This document shows, in pieces, positions 32,265-43,500 of a stretch of 46,138 bases of DNA. Source of the stretch: CAYPJE01 sp964410945 (lineage in GTDB: Bacteria; Fidelibacterota; Marinisomatia; Marinisomatales; TCS56); the NCBI GenBank assembly GCA_964410945.1, contig CAYPJE010000025.1, positions 1-46,138 of the forward strand, in the 5' to 3' direction. How positions within the stretch are numbered: position 1 is the first letter of the stretch; each line of letters opens with the position of its first letter. The notes under the pieces are model-generated. The model saw nothing but the letters and a program-made list of their open reading frames with translations. It was not told the DNA's origin and ran no database searches. A program made the position numbers and the translations under genes.

Positions 32265-33152
32265 TCAAGGCAATTGAACGGATAAATCAAGAATTTGCGG
32301 CAACCCCAGATCCTGGGAACCGATCTGGACACCATAACCGAAGGTGTACCGGCCGATTGAAATATTAAATCCGGCAGAAACCTCAACCACATCCGGGGCC
32401 AGGGTCGTACCCATTATCAGAGCGGAATTCTTCCAGCGGGAGCAACTGCCGAAATTGATAATAAGACCATCCACTAATGAAGACCATTCTCCAGTAAGGC
32501 CTAATTCGGTCGGTAAGACCGGATGACTGACAGTAAATGCGGTCCCGGCCAATATCCGTATCGGCATGAGCGGGTCATCTACCTGCATGGCATTCATCTG
32601 TCCCAGGTTAAGGGCGGCAAAACCGACCTTAAAACCGGGCCTGATTGTCTTCACCGCTCCCAGGTCAAGGGCATAACCAGTGGATGATTCATCGTAAATG
32701 CGAATCTGGACCAGGCGCAGTTTTAGTCCATAACGGATACTTCCCAGATTGCGCGCCAGGCCACCATCCAGGGCAGCACCATACGAACTGTAATTAGCCA
32801 GGGGATCATCACTGGGACGTTCATCTCGAAATTCCAGGTCATTGATACCCATATAACGCAATTGAACATTGGCGGCAGTACCGGCGCGATCGAATTTATA
32901 GTTGAGGCTGGTAGCCTTCACGTCAGCCAGCCAGCTGCCCAGGCTCAGGTCAATCTGTGGGCCACCACTGATTTCTGACAGCAGGGCCGGGTTTACCAGC
33001 GATTCGGTGGCCATGGCAACCTGATCCCCCTGAGCCAGCATATTAGCACTGGATGGAACCGACAGGAACTGGGTTCCCAGCGCGGCCAGCGATCCGGCCA
33101 GGAATATAATCGTTACTGCTATTTTAGAAATTGAAGGCATAGGTGAAAACAT
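32265..33152 (-). CDS. PorQ-like outer-membrane barrel of the T9SS locus
   Basis: A 295-residue barrel. After the signal peptide, the mature start TQFLSVPSSANMLAQGDQVA with the following LVNPALLS fits the PorQ pattern (FLNLPxSAR...LGG...NPA). Strands run to the end DLSVQLP. In Porphyromonas, PorQ with PorU, PorV and PorZ forms the attachment complex that cleaves sorting domains and links cargo to lipopolysaccharide. The match here is by pattern, so PorQ identity is probable, not proven. Two ATGs (33152, 33140) are possible; both overlap the end of the preceding barrel gene, by 29 or 17 bases. Confidence 0.72.
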   Translation of the reverse strand: MFSPMPSISKIAVTIIFLAGSLAALGTQFLSVPSSANMLAQGDQVAMATESLVNPALLSEISGGPQIDLSLGSWLADVKATSLNYKFDRAGTAANVQLRYMGINDLEFRDERPSDDPLANYSSYGAALDGGLARNLGSIRYGLKLRLVQIRIYDESSTGYALDLGAVKTIRPGFKVGFAALNLGQMNAMQVDDPLMPIRILAGTAFTVSHPVLPTELGLTGEWSSLVDGLIINFGSCSRWKNSALIMGTTLAPDVVEVSAGFNISIGRYTFGYGVQIGSQDLGLPQILDLSVQLP

Positions 33153-34068
33153 GGGCTAATCCGGTTGGTAATTCATAAGCAAAGGCATAATCGAGAAAGG
33201 CATCATTTTTATTCAAGAGTGAATAATTCATTCCAATGCCCATCGCCAGTCGGGTGTTCCCGATTCCGGCGCGGATATAATAATTTTCATGCCAGCGGTA
33301 TTCGCCGCCAACCCGTAATTCGGAACCAAGATAATATTTCTCCTGAAAATCAACAATATAGGCGTAGTCGCCGGTAATTTGGAGATTATTGAAAATATAG
33401 CTGGCTCCACCCCGGAAATAAGTGGGGAAATAATCGTAATAAACGCTGCCCTCATCCTCCAGCACTTCATTGGTCTTCCAGGAGTAGCGGGAGTTGATGT
33501 CCTGAACCGTCATTGCCAGAGTCAGTTTCTCAAACCCTTTGTACATGACACCAAAATCGAAGCCGGTGCCGCTGCCGGTCAATTCATCGGAATAGATCGG
33601 TAAGCGATGATATAGAATCTTGATATTCAAACCCAGGGACAGGTTGTCGGACAGCCGATTGGCGAAAGTAACGTAGATCGCATCTTCGCTGGTGGTGTAA
33701 TCCTCGGTATGCTGCCCGGAATGGGAACGTCCGTCGATTTCCTTCACCCCGCTGGTAACCCAGGCGAAACCAATCCCGGCGGTAGGCGGCAGGCCGGTGG
33801 AAAAACTGGTGGCGTTGAAGCGCCGTTCCAAAGGCAGGAAATGATGAAGTACGGTAAACTGTCGCTTATCGAGAAAAACTACACCGGCGGGGTTATGGTA
33901 GGCCGTAAAACCGCGGTCAATTTCAGCGGTAAAGGCGGAACCCATTGCCACTGACCGGGCCGAGGTCCCGATGCGCAGGAATGAGCCGGCATAACCGGCA
34001 TAATCCTTGGCAACCAGTGAAATTGAAAGGCAAAACAGAATCGTGGTAATAAATAGTTTTCTGCTCAT
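33124..34068 (-). CDS. PorV-like outer-membrane barrel of the T9SS locus
   Basis: A 314-residue barrel of the PorV/PorQ family. The signal peptide ends LVA before KDYAG, one of the few here not cut before Gln. The mature N-terminus FLRIGTSARSVAMGSAFTA followed by AYHNPAGVVFL is the family hallmark. The C-terminal strand ends HVFTYAFNF with a terminal Phe. PorV-type proteins take cargo from SprA and deliver it to the sortase, so its place two genes after the cyclase in the sprA operon is meaningful. The start overlaps the upstream stop by one base (TAATG). Confidence 0.82.
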   Translation of the reverse strand: MSRKLFITTILFCLSISLVAKDYAGYAGSFLRIGTSARSVAMGSAFTAEIDRGFTAYHNPAGVVFLDKRQFTVLHHFLPLERRFNATSFSTGLPPTAGIGFAWVTSGVKEIDGRSHSGQHTEDYTTSEDAIYVTFANRLSDNLSLGLNIKILYHRLPIYSDELTGSGTGFDFGVMYKGFEKLTLAMTVQDINSRYSWKTNEVLEDEGSVYYDYFPTYFRGGASYIFNNLQITGDYAYIVDFQEKYYLGSELRVGGEYRWHENYYIRAGIGNTRLAMGIGMNYSLLNKNDAFLDYAFAYELPTGLAHVFTYAFNF

Positions 34069-35693
34069 TATTTCACCACAATCAGTTTCAGCCAGTGATC
34101 GGCGTTATCATAATTCATTCGAATGAAATAAGTACCATTGGCCACAAAACGTCCGTTACTGTCCCGGCCATCCCATTTATAGGTTCCCATGTCAGCATTG
34201 CGGCGATCATATTCCTCGGTATAAACCCGCTGCATGGCAAAATTGAATATATCCATCGTGACCACAAATGAGGATTTAACGTCGATTTTAAAACGGACAT
34301 ATTCATCACCTTCGGAACTGGTGATGAACGGATTGGGGTAGGCATAGTCGCCGCTGAACTCGGTCCGGAAAATCTGCCAGTTGAGTCCATTCAGATCGCT
34401 GGTACCGGCCAATCCATCGGCGGTACCGATCCACAGGTCATTTCGGAGCAGATCATAGGTCACGGAGTAAACTTCATTGCTGGTGACTTCATCAGTCAGA
34501 TAAACCTGGCTGCCGGTGACGGGGATGGATTGCTTTGCCGGCTGGTACAGCGCCCAGTTTTCACCATCGTTGCTGCGCCACAGGCCGCGCTCGGTGGCTG
34601 CGAATATGAGGGAATCAAAGGCAGCCACGTTGTAGCCCCGCTCTCCGATCAGGGTTGAATGCCAGGTCAGGCCGTCATCCATGGTATAACTCAGTCCGCG
34701 CTGTTCATTGTTGTCAGCCGTCAGGGTCACGGCCCAGATAATTTCCCGGCCGTTCCGGATCTGCCGTGCCAGACCCACGACCCAGTTGCCGGATAAACCA
34801 TCCTGTGGATAGTAATAATGGTCCCAGTCGATACAGCCGGCCGGGTCGACAATTCCCCTGTTGATACCATTGGCGGTTCCCACCCAGACCGTATCACCAT
34901 AGGCCAGAACGGCAAATCCTTTATGATTGTGATTGCCATAGGCGTAGGGATCGGGATTCATGGTGCCACCGCTGTAGGGATCGCGGGGATTCAGTGAAAA
35001 ATCCTTCAGAACATCGTCGTCATCATAGAGGCTGTCGATACAGGTAACCAGTTCCGGTTCGTCATCCAGGGGCAGGGGCACCCGCTCCCAGGTTTCATTG
35101 CTGAAACTGTAGCGCCTTATGCCACCGGCCCAGGATGCGATCCATAGATAATCGCCGGCGATACCGGCATCGTAAGTCACATTCTGCTGGGGTACTGAAA
35201 TGGGTAGCGCATTAAATGATTTGCTTCCGAACCAGGTCTGCTCCCAGGCGGAGGTATCATCCACCGGTTGCTCAAAATACAGCCAGTCGGAACGGCTGGA
35301 ATCGGCAACAACAATACCCTTGCCAGTAGATACACCATCCTCGCTGCCGGCCATGGCTACGGCAATCCGGTCGGCATCCACCGCCAGAGCTGCTACCCCG
35401 CCGGGAGGTAAAAACACCGATCCTGTGCCGCTGAAAAGCTCATCGGAACTGTAATAGGTTTTCATAGTCAATGAATCGAGATGCAGCCGGGATAAACCCA
35501 CCCCGGTTCCCAGCCAGAGCAGGGTATCGTTCTGAAGGCGGATATCTGATATAATGTTACTATACAGGCCATCGGCGGTGCTGTCCACAAAAACGGCCGT
35601 ACTTTTCAGACTGAAAGCCGCCGGCATTTCCACCTGGGCCGAAAGGCCGGTCAGGATCAGTAAACCGGCGATTATTTTTTGTAATCTGGTCAT
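34068..35693 (-). CDS. PorZ-like beta-propeller protein with FlgD/CTD-type C-terminus
   Basis: A 541-residue exported protein with a signal peptide ending GLSAQ. Residues about 30-450 are propeller blades (TLLWLGTGVGLSRLHLDS, DYLWIASWAGGIRRYS, DTVWVGTANGINRG, LIFAATERGLWRS, NDLWIGTADGLAGTS), like the two-component-regulator propellers. The last 90 residues form a sorting-like FlgD domain (YAYPNPFITS, WDGRDSNGRFVANGTYFI, LKLIVVK). This plan, propeller plus CTD, is that of PorZ, the attachment-complex subunit that binds A-LPS, though PorZ is longer. With PorV/PorQ-like genes downstream and sprA upstream, a PorZ-like role is reasonable. The alternative is an ordinary T9SS cargo. Overlaps (ATGA, TAATG) couple it to both neighbours. 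Confidence 0.8.
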   Translation of the reverse strand: MTRLQKIIAGLLILTGLSAQVEMPAAFSLKSTAVFVDSTADGLYSNIISDIRLQNDTLLWLGTGVGLSRLHLDSLTMKTYYSSDELFSGTGSVFLPPGGVAALAVDADRIAVAMAGSEDGVSTGKGIVVADSSRSDWLYFEQPVDDTSAWEQTWFGSKSFNALPISVPQQNVTYDAGIAGDYLWIASWAGGIRRYSFSNETWERVPLPLDDEPELVTCIDSLYDDDDVLKDFSLNPRDPYSGGTMNPDPYAYGNHNHKGFAVLAYGDTVWVGTANGINRGIVDPAGCIDWDHYYYPQDGLSGNWVVGLARQIRNGREIIWAVTLTADNNEQRGLSYTMDDGLTWHSTLIGERGYNVAAFDSLIFAATERGLWRSNDGENWALYQPAKQSIPVTGSQVYLTDEVTSNEVYSVTYDLLRNDLWIGTADGLAGTSDLNGLNWQIFRTEFSGDYAYPNPFITSSEGDEYVRFKIDVKSSFVVTMDIFNFAMQRVYTEEYDRRNADMGTYKWDGRDSNGRFVANGTYFIRMNYDNADHWLKLIVVK

Positions 35694-36634
35694 TCTACCT
35701 TCACCTGCAGATTATAAATATTTGAGCGTTCACCCGACAGGTCACCGGCCTGGAACGACCAGCGGAATAACCCGGTTTTAGTCTGTGACAGAGTGTAACC
35801 GGTACCGTAGATCGGAATGGCAAAGGTGTAAATTCCATCCCCGGCGGTCTCATCGCCACTGGTCAGACCGGGATAGAGTTCAACGGCACTGCCGTCGTCA
35901 TAAAGATAGATCAGGTTACCGCGATTAAGCAGGGTATCGGGCCCCACGTGCATGGATGTAAAACCAACCCAGCTGATATCGGCATAACCATTTGGTTCGG
36001 AAATCCGGGCCGAGACCGGAACCAGTTCCACACCACTGTGGCCGGGACGAATAATAACGTAATCGGTATCAGGACAGGCAACACACTCGGATACATAAAT
36101 TCCACTGGTGTCCAGTTCCGCCCACAGCACAACCGGAACCAGATTTCCCAGGTGAAATGAATCGGTGACGGTGGCGGTCGAATCGGTATAACGGGCGAAA
36201 CAGGTCAAATAGACCAGCCCGGAATCATCGGCAGCGAGGGAATTATTGATCACCAAAGAATTATTGGCGACCTTTAAACCGTAAATGCCGTCAGTGGATA
36301 AAATATCTCCGGTAATACCATTGTCATTCAAATAGAGTGTGTCAGCGGTACCGGACAGTCCGGAAGTACCATACCACAGGACACCGGCCGTATCCAGATT
36401 ACTCTGCTGATAGCGACCGGCTACCTTAGCAGCGAAATACAGTGCTTCCTGGGTATCCAGGTAAGTGAACTGAACTTCACTCAAGGGATCCACCGCTTCC
36501 AGCTCCTCACCGGGCGGGGCCGGACAACCCAGAAACAGCAGGACGAGCAGTGTTAATAAGATCAATCGCATGGTAGAAATATAGCAGTACTGTTTACTGG
36601 ATTCATACCATTGATTTAATTCTGCTTCAGGCAT
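35690..36634 (-). CDS. Lipoprotein of unknown function in the T9SS locus
   Basis: A 314-residue frame with a lipoprotein signal MRLILLTLLVLLFLGC. There are two candidate starts. The ATG at 36634 overlaps the cyclase stop (TAATG) and has GGGAAAGG just upstream, but it puts 21 extra residues before the signal. The ATG at 36571 gives a perfect signal but no ribosome-binding site. The first is used because the initiation signals are strong. The mature part is beta-rich with Ig-like traits (LYLNDNGITGDILSTDGIYGLKV, GDETAGDGIYTFAIPIY), similar to choice-of-anchor/BACON-like extracellular domains. No family is firmly recognised. Its stop overlaps the PorZ-like start by four bases. Confidence 0.78.
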   Translation of the reverse strand: MPEAELNQWYESSKQYCYISTMRLILLTLLVLLFLGCPAPPGEELEAVDPLSEVQFTYLDTQEALYFAAKVAGRYQQSNLDTAGVLWYGTSGLSGTADTLYLNDNGITGDILSTDGIYGLKVANNSLVINNSLAADDSGLVYLTCFARYTDSTATVTDSFHLGNLVPVVLWAELDTSGIYVSECVACPDTDYVIIRPGHSGVELVPVSARISEPNGYADISWVGFTSMHVGPDTLLNRGNLIYLYDDGSAVELYPGLTSGDETAGDGIYTFAIPIYGTGYTLSQTKTGLFRWSFQAGDLSGERSNIYNLQVKVE

Positions 36635-37563
36635 TATTTACCTTTCCCGTAGATATGATTTACCAGCAGCGTGCCCACCTGTTCCAGACTGGCTGCCGAA
36701 CAGTTGGCCGGTACATCCTGGTGGGTATGCCAGAAATTCTGGTAGCGGTTGGGATAATCAAAATCGATCAAGTCGACGGCGGGAATTCCCGCTACCTCCC
36801 AGAGTGGAATGTGATCGTCATAAACCGCATTCTCAACCCGGGATACAAAAGCGGGCAATTTCAACTCCCTGGCCAGGGCCCACAGTTCTTTGACCAGCTT
36901 AGGATTCTGGAGCATGGAATTCCGCTCCACCGGAATCGACAAATCGCGGTCGCCGATCATGTCGATCACAATGGCATATTCGGGCTTGGGAATCGGCAGA
37001 TCGCTGGCAAAGGCCCGTGATCCCAGGGCATAGGTCTGGGGCTGCTGGCTGATCCCCATATCTTCGCCATCGAAAAATACCAGATCCACTCCAACCGGTG
37101 GCGGATTCTCGTTCATAATGACCGCCAGTTCCAACAAAACGGCTATTCCACTGGCCCCGTCATTAGCCCCCAGGATCGGTTCATCCCGGCGGGCAAGATC
37201 GGGATCGTGGTCGGCCCGGGGACGGGTATCCCAGTGGGCACCCAGCATTATCCGGTATTCCTGCTCGGGCTGGAAGCGTCCGATCAGATTTGTCAAGCGG
37301 TATTCGATACCGGTCTGGGCATCAGCTGCTTCAAAGGGCTGCCGGATAACTTCCTCCGCCAGTTTTTCCAGTTCGGAAATGAAATATTGCTTACAATTTT
37401 CATAGCCCTCCGACCCGGGATTGCGGGGCCCGAATTCACACTGTTCCGTCAGGTATTCAAAGGCCCGCTGGCCATTGAAATCCGGAACGGCGGACTGGCA
37501 CCCCAACAACAGTAGCGTGACGGCAGTTATCGCGGAGGTAAAAAGAGTGTTTCTGGAAAGCAT
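36634..37563 (-). CDS. Glutaminyl-peptide cyclotransferase-like M28 lipoprotein
   Basis: A 309-residue lipoprotein (TLLLLGC, Cys22) of the M28 zinc fold. It has the cyclase motif set: GAHWDTRP, GANDGASG (Asp135), FFDGEDMG (Glu167), DMIGD, AVYDDHIPLWEV and FWHTHQD. The NDGASG, DDHxP and WHT pattern separates glutaminyl cyclases from M28 aminopeptidases. The enzyme would convert N-terminal glutamine to pyroglutamate in the periplasm. That fits the many signal peptides here that leave Gln at +1. The start is the ATG at 37563; the frame runs 15 codons further into sprA. The gap from the sprA stop is four bases. An aminopeptidase activity cannot be excluded. Confidence 0.88.
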   Translation of the reverse strand: MLSRNTLFTSAITAVTLLLLGCQSAVPDFNGQRAFEYLTEQCEFGPRNPGSEGYENCKQYFISELEKLAEEVIRQPFEAADAQTGIEYRLTNLIGRFQPEQEYRIMLGAHWDTRPRADHDPDLARRDEPILGANDGASGIAVLLELAVIMNENPPPVGVDLVFFDGEDMGISQQPQTYALGSRAFASDLPIPKPEYAIVIDMIGDRDLSIPVERNSMLQNPKLVKELWALARELKLPAFVSRVENAVYDDHIPLWEVAGIPAVDLIDFDYPNRYQNFWHTHQDVPANCSAASLEQVGTLLVNHIYGKGK

Positions 37564-37567
37564 CAGG

Positions 37568-40500
37568 TCACCCACTGATCGAAATATTGACATCAAAACC
37601 AAAATCACGATCTATCTTCCGGCCGGTGGTCTTGTTGTCGGTCTCACGGTATTCATAAACCACCCCGCCACTGACCCGCTGGGTGAAGGAATAGGAAATG
37701 CGCAACCCGGCTTTCCAGCTTGACATGGCGTTGGTTGTGCTGAATTTGGCGGCACCGGCGTTATTGACTTTCGTCTTACTGTCATTATAATCGAAATTTA
37801 AAGTGAAATTGATATTATTCTGAATATCCACATCCTTCATGAATGGAATGGGAATATTGATACCACCCTTGTGACTGTAATTGGCCGTGCTGGTGAACGA
37901 TTTATCGGTCTTCAGTGTCCGTCCCGTTTCCTTGGTATCCAGTGAACGGGAATAATTGAAACGGGCATTGGTGGAAATCCCCTTGTCAAATTGCATTGTC
38001 AATCCCACCAGCGGTGAAAAATTAGCCGTAACCTTACTGTTCCGTTCGGCCTCTTTGTTATCCTCAATAAAACTGCCCGGTGATAACAGGGGGATATTCC
38101 CCGGTGAATCGGCATCGAACTGCCAGGAATAGACCTCCGAGCCACGGAAGCCGTGCTCCAGTGATACATTCTTGGCTACTTTATTAATCAGCGGCAGTTT
38201 CTGTAAACCGGACCAGCGTAACGACCAGCCGGGCATGGGAAGCTTGTTCTCCAGGAATTCACCATAAGGCAGGGCATCCCTGGTGAGGGTCATTGTTTCC
38301 ACACCGGTTCCGCTGCGTTTCAGGGATGTTTTCTGGCTGAACGACATGGTGGTTGAAACGGAATTGGATATTTTTACACCCGAGTTGAGCGACAGGTCAC
38401 GGTTATAATCCCAATTGCCGGTATTGGTACCTACACTGGGATCGTGGTCCAGGCCATGCTCGGGCAGCCAACCAAATTTATAACCGGTCGGAACGGTTCC
38501 CAGCACACCCTGGCCTGTTCTTCCCAGAGTCGAAGAATACCTGAAGTTGATCGGATTAATTTTCTTGGTAAATCCATGGATCCGCCCCATGAATGAGAAC
38601 TTCTTCTTCTGTGGTTCAGCTGATTTTTCCTGACCGGGATTCTGTTTGGCACCGCGGACACGACCGCTGGTTCCACGGCCTGAGCGGGCCGGTGGTTTGT
38701 AGACCAGTTCCACCAGCTTGGTGGGGCTTAAAACAAGATTCGACGAGAATTTAAGGTTAGTACCGATATTGGCTCCGTCCACGGTGCTGTTCAGTGGTTT
38801 ACTCCAGCGATAGGCGGCGGAATAATTGAAATTGGGCTTCAGCCATTCCAGCAGGGCTGGAGTATAGGCTACGGAAAAATTCTCAGTGGAATTGGTCAGG
38901 ATACCGGGATCAAGGTCGCGGATCGCCATCCAGGTATAACCCCGATAATGGTCCATATCGCTGGCCATATTTTTTGAATACTGGATTTTTTTGACCGTTT
39001 CACTCAACTTATAACTGAGAGTATAATTACGGGTCAGGCCCAGGTTATAGGTTTCGGTCCGGTTGCCGACGCGGGGTTGTTTCTCGTTCAGTTTTTCCGA
39101 AAAACTCATATTGGCATTGAAAGATTCCGGGGTGTAATAGAGATGAAACTCACTCAGTTTTTTACCCACCAATGGAACACCCTCCATCCATTTAAGGGGA
39201 CTGATATAATTATCCTTGCCGAACGGGAGGCTGTACCCGATTTTTCCGGAGTAATCTTCACTCTTATTGCTGGTGGTGGTATAATTCGATGATTCAGACC
39301 GTTTGGCACTGAAGGAAGTTGATATTTTATCCAGCGTATATTTTACTATTTTGCGATCTGATGCCGAGGTTTTTTTAATTGAAGTCGAAAAACTGACTGA
39401 CTGATTTAAGGTCATGATTGAATCGGGAACGGCATTTTCATCTACCAGGACATCGGTCCCGGGGTGATATTTGGGTGTCTGTCGGCTGTTGGCAAAGGTA
39501 GTGCTGACGGGAATCTTCAAGCCCCAGCTTTTCGGCAGGAACCTGGATAATGTGGCAGAAGCGTTGACCCGGAAGTCCTCGCTGGTATTATTCGATCCCA
39601 GACGGTTCTGCAAAACGTGGAAATCGGCGTCCTTGCGGCTGTAAGCCACGGTAACCTTACCGAAATCCGCCAGGGTCAGGTTGGTCTGCATACGCATGGC
39701 AATACCACGGTCCTTTTTGACGCCGCTTAGCCGCAATTCATCCACCCAGACTTCACCAGTGGCCGGCAGTCCGGACCGGTTGCGGACCCCCATACGCATA
39801 AACTGGATTCGCGACAGGGACGGCTTACCCTGAATCGAGATAATCTTGTTGGAATTGTTGCCGCTGTCACCGGAAAATGTATACCGTTTCAGATTGGTGG
39901 AATCCATGAAGGTATCGTTGGGATTGAGCAGATCGACGGTGCTGCTGTCAGCCAGTTTCAGGGCCGTGAGCCAATTCAGATCAATCTTGATCGAATTCCG
40001 TCCTTCGTCCTCATCCCAACCATCATATACCGGCTGGCGGATTTCATAGAATTCCTCCCCGCGACCAAATTGCATGAAAAATTCGATTTCGGTTGTATCA
40101 TAGTCGATCCAGGGGCTGGCACCGTAGACATACATCTTCATGAAATCATAGGTCAGGTAACTCTGGGCCTTATCTCCTGATAATTCCATCAGAGTCTTTT
40201 CCGCTACCCCGCTGTAGCCGGGCGGCAGGTCGTTGAACTGCATTACCAGTGACTGTTCCTTGGCCTCGATCTCATTGATCTGGTCATATTCACCCTTAAC
40301 GCCTTTGGGTGGTTTATAATCGGAATTGTCCTCGGTGTTGATCACAGTTATGGCAAAAGCACTGTCGTCGTCGGTGTACACCGTGGTATCGCCGGCCAGG
40401 ATGCCCAGTTCCTGCCATTCGTTTCCAACCATTTCAATCTTGGCAATTTTCAGCACAGCCTGGGAGTCGGTCCCGGTAACGGTCAGCCGCATGTGGCGGA

Positions 40501-43500
40501 TATCATTCCAGCCGATGCCCCCGGTAGTATCAATTTTTGAAAAATGGCTCAGGGGAATCCGGTACAGCCGCCATCCGGTTGGGGTACCGTCATCATAGGC
40601 CGTTTCACCAGCCAGGTAATCGGCGTCAAGCGAGTTGGGATCAAGACTGAAAGTCTTGGAGTAATAATCATTGGTACGGTCCAGGAATCCCGAGCCGTCC
40701 AGGTCTTCGGTGTCGGGATAGAATCCGCTGTTGTCATTCCGGTTGCCCTCGGTACCGTTCACACCATCGGGATTGAGATTACTCTTAGTATAGGCCTTGA
40801 AGTTATCGCCATTGGGATCATCAGGGTCGGCCATAGGATTAATCAGAACCGTCTCCCCGTCGGCAAGTAATTCGGAAAAGGTCGGCGAACCTTCCGGCAG
40901 ACAGCCGCCCCAGCCATCCTCGTAATCATCTTCGCAGCCATCCAGCCCCACATCTTCCTTGTCCTCCAGCAGGCCGTTCCCGAAATCCATATTAGCATCT
41001 TTGTCCGGTTTATCCTCAGTATCCAAAATGCCATTGCCGTTCCAGTCCTCACTGATCCGGCCCAGGTCAACGGTTAAAACACCTTCGGTTCCATTAAGCC
41101 AGATCTCGAAGAATTTGCTGTCGGTCTGATCGTAGTCACCGCTGAATAATGGGGTTGTGACGGCGGCCCAAATCGAATCGTGGGGCGTGAATACCTGGTT
41201 GGCGGTATGTTCGATATCGAGCCTCAAGATATCCGTGGTTTCATTGCCGGCCATGTTTGAGGTGGAAAGATTAGGCCAGATATCGGTGGTGACATAGGGA
41301 TAGAAGGGATTGTACCAGCTCAAGTCGGCCCGGTTGTTCTGGGAGATCGGTTCACCGGTAAAGGGATCCAAAGGTGCTGAAGAGGCCTTCCAGTAACGGC
41401 GCTGGATCTGGGGGGCAGTGGTGCGTTTGGCACCCTCGAAATCATCGACATAGGCCACACCGTTATCGTCACCGGTAGCAGGATTGTTAACGGGATTGGG
41501 ATTGGGCAGGACCTGGGCAAATTCCCCTTCCACAGAAACCGATGACATGGCTTCGGTCTCCAACAGTGGGAGGCGGTCGATGAAGCGGGTCATACCGGCC
41601 AGATCAGTGGTGTAGCGGCCATTAATGTCCCAGATAAAGTTCCTGGTAGGCTCATAACCAACTTCTATTTTTTCATTAAGCACTGACTGGTTATAATACA
41701 GGGCGGTGGCGCCGATGAAGGAATTCTGGCCGAAATCCATCTGGGCCCGGGTACCGATGATGGTTTTCTTGTCAAACGATACCAGCTCGTGTTTTTCGAA
41801 CAGGACTTCCACATCGGCGTTGGCCAGTTCGGTGGGATCCATCAGAAAGGTCAGCGTACCACTGAAATAATCGATCTGGTAATCTATGTTGCGCTGCTTG
41901 GTGACCCCTCCGACCTTAACTTCCTCACTGCCTTCAACGATCATGAAACCCAGGTTGATATTACTGGAGGTGTTGGTATAGTCCACCTCGATCAGGTATC
42001 GCTTATCGCGTTGGATATCATTGATATTGGTGGAGCTGTACATCATCCCCTGTCCCAGTTGAGTGGAAAGCTGGTCATTGGTATTACCATCCGAGTCATT
42101 CTTGGAATGGACAAAGGGATGGAAGGAAGGAAAGATCAATTCACCGTATACCATGTGCACGTTAGGAACATTCCCAACATCGATCAACTCATCAGGATTA
42201 TGATCAGCATTCTCATCAAATATATCAAGACCGAATAATTCCAGGTAATTGGTACCGGTGGAATCACGTTCGCTGGCCGGGGAAACAACATCATTCATGA
42301 CCCGAACTGCAAAACCTTCCGGATTGATATTGGTGGTTCCCAAATAATAGACATTCTTCCACATCAGGTCCCAGGTGGGCTGGGAGGGGTTGTTAGTCTG
42401 ATATTTTATTAACTGGAAGGTGGCGGTATCACCGGCCACTGCCTCGGTACCAAAAGTTTTAATGGTATCAATAACAGCACCATTAGAGTCAAGCTCAACC
42501 AGATTAAAAGAACAGGCTAAAACTATATCATCAGAAGGAATTGTCAGACGGATATACCCAAAATCCTCGTAAATGGTGTAGTCTACATCCCGTTCCATGC
42601 GATCAAAAACACGCAATTCATATTCATAAGCGTCGGGATTATCCAGATCATAATGGGCAATACCGGTTACCGATCCGGGAGTTGTTGTGCTCACTCCCCG
42701 GTAGAGTTCAAAATCCTTAATAGTAATTCCTGGGTTAAATTCATGCAAACCTTTTTCATTAACAGGGTAATATGAAGGAATGTACAAATCATTAAAGTCG
42801 GTACCGTTATAAATCGATGTATCAGGAACCCCATTCCGGTACCAGGGATGGATAAAGAAGTACTGGTTATCGCGGTACTGGTAGTCCTTGATCTGCTGGG
42901 TAGTGGCTTCGCTGGAACCTTTGTAGGACTGTTTCTCCTTGCGGGTCTGTTCTACCGAAGCGATGGTGGTGATATCAACCGGCCCCAGCTTGGAAATAGC
43001 TTTCAGTCCGAACAAGCCCTGGTTCTTGCCGGAGAAAGTCACATACTGGGTAGCGGGCAGGGAAAGGGATATATTACCGGCCTCGATCCGCTGGACGATC
43101 TCATCCTCCTCCCCGTCGTAGGTAATACGGATATTATTTTCCCAGTCGAAATCACGCTCCGAGTCCTGGTCCATGGCAACAGTGATCCGGTCGCCGATCT
43201 TACCTTCGATATTCAGGTTCTGTTTCTGATCGAATTCGATATGGGTATTCTGAGTCTCGCCATAGTTGCTGGCCAGGATCTGCTGATCCTGAAATACCAT
43301 TTTACCGGAGATGTTCACGTTACCGCGAACACGCAGAGAAACCCGTCCCAGGTCACCCACATCGACACCCACCAGTTCCAGGGAACCGGTCTTGCGCTTG
43401 GTATCGGTTTTCGTGGCCGGTTCCCCTTTCCCTTGCATGGCGGCGGAGAAGCCTACCTGCCCCTTTTTCTGCAGCATAGTATTGAAATACCAGTCCAGCG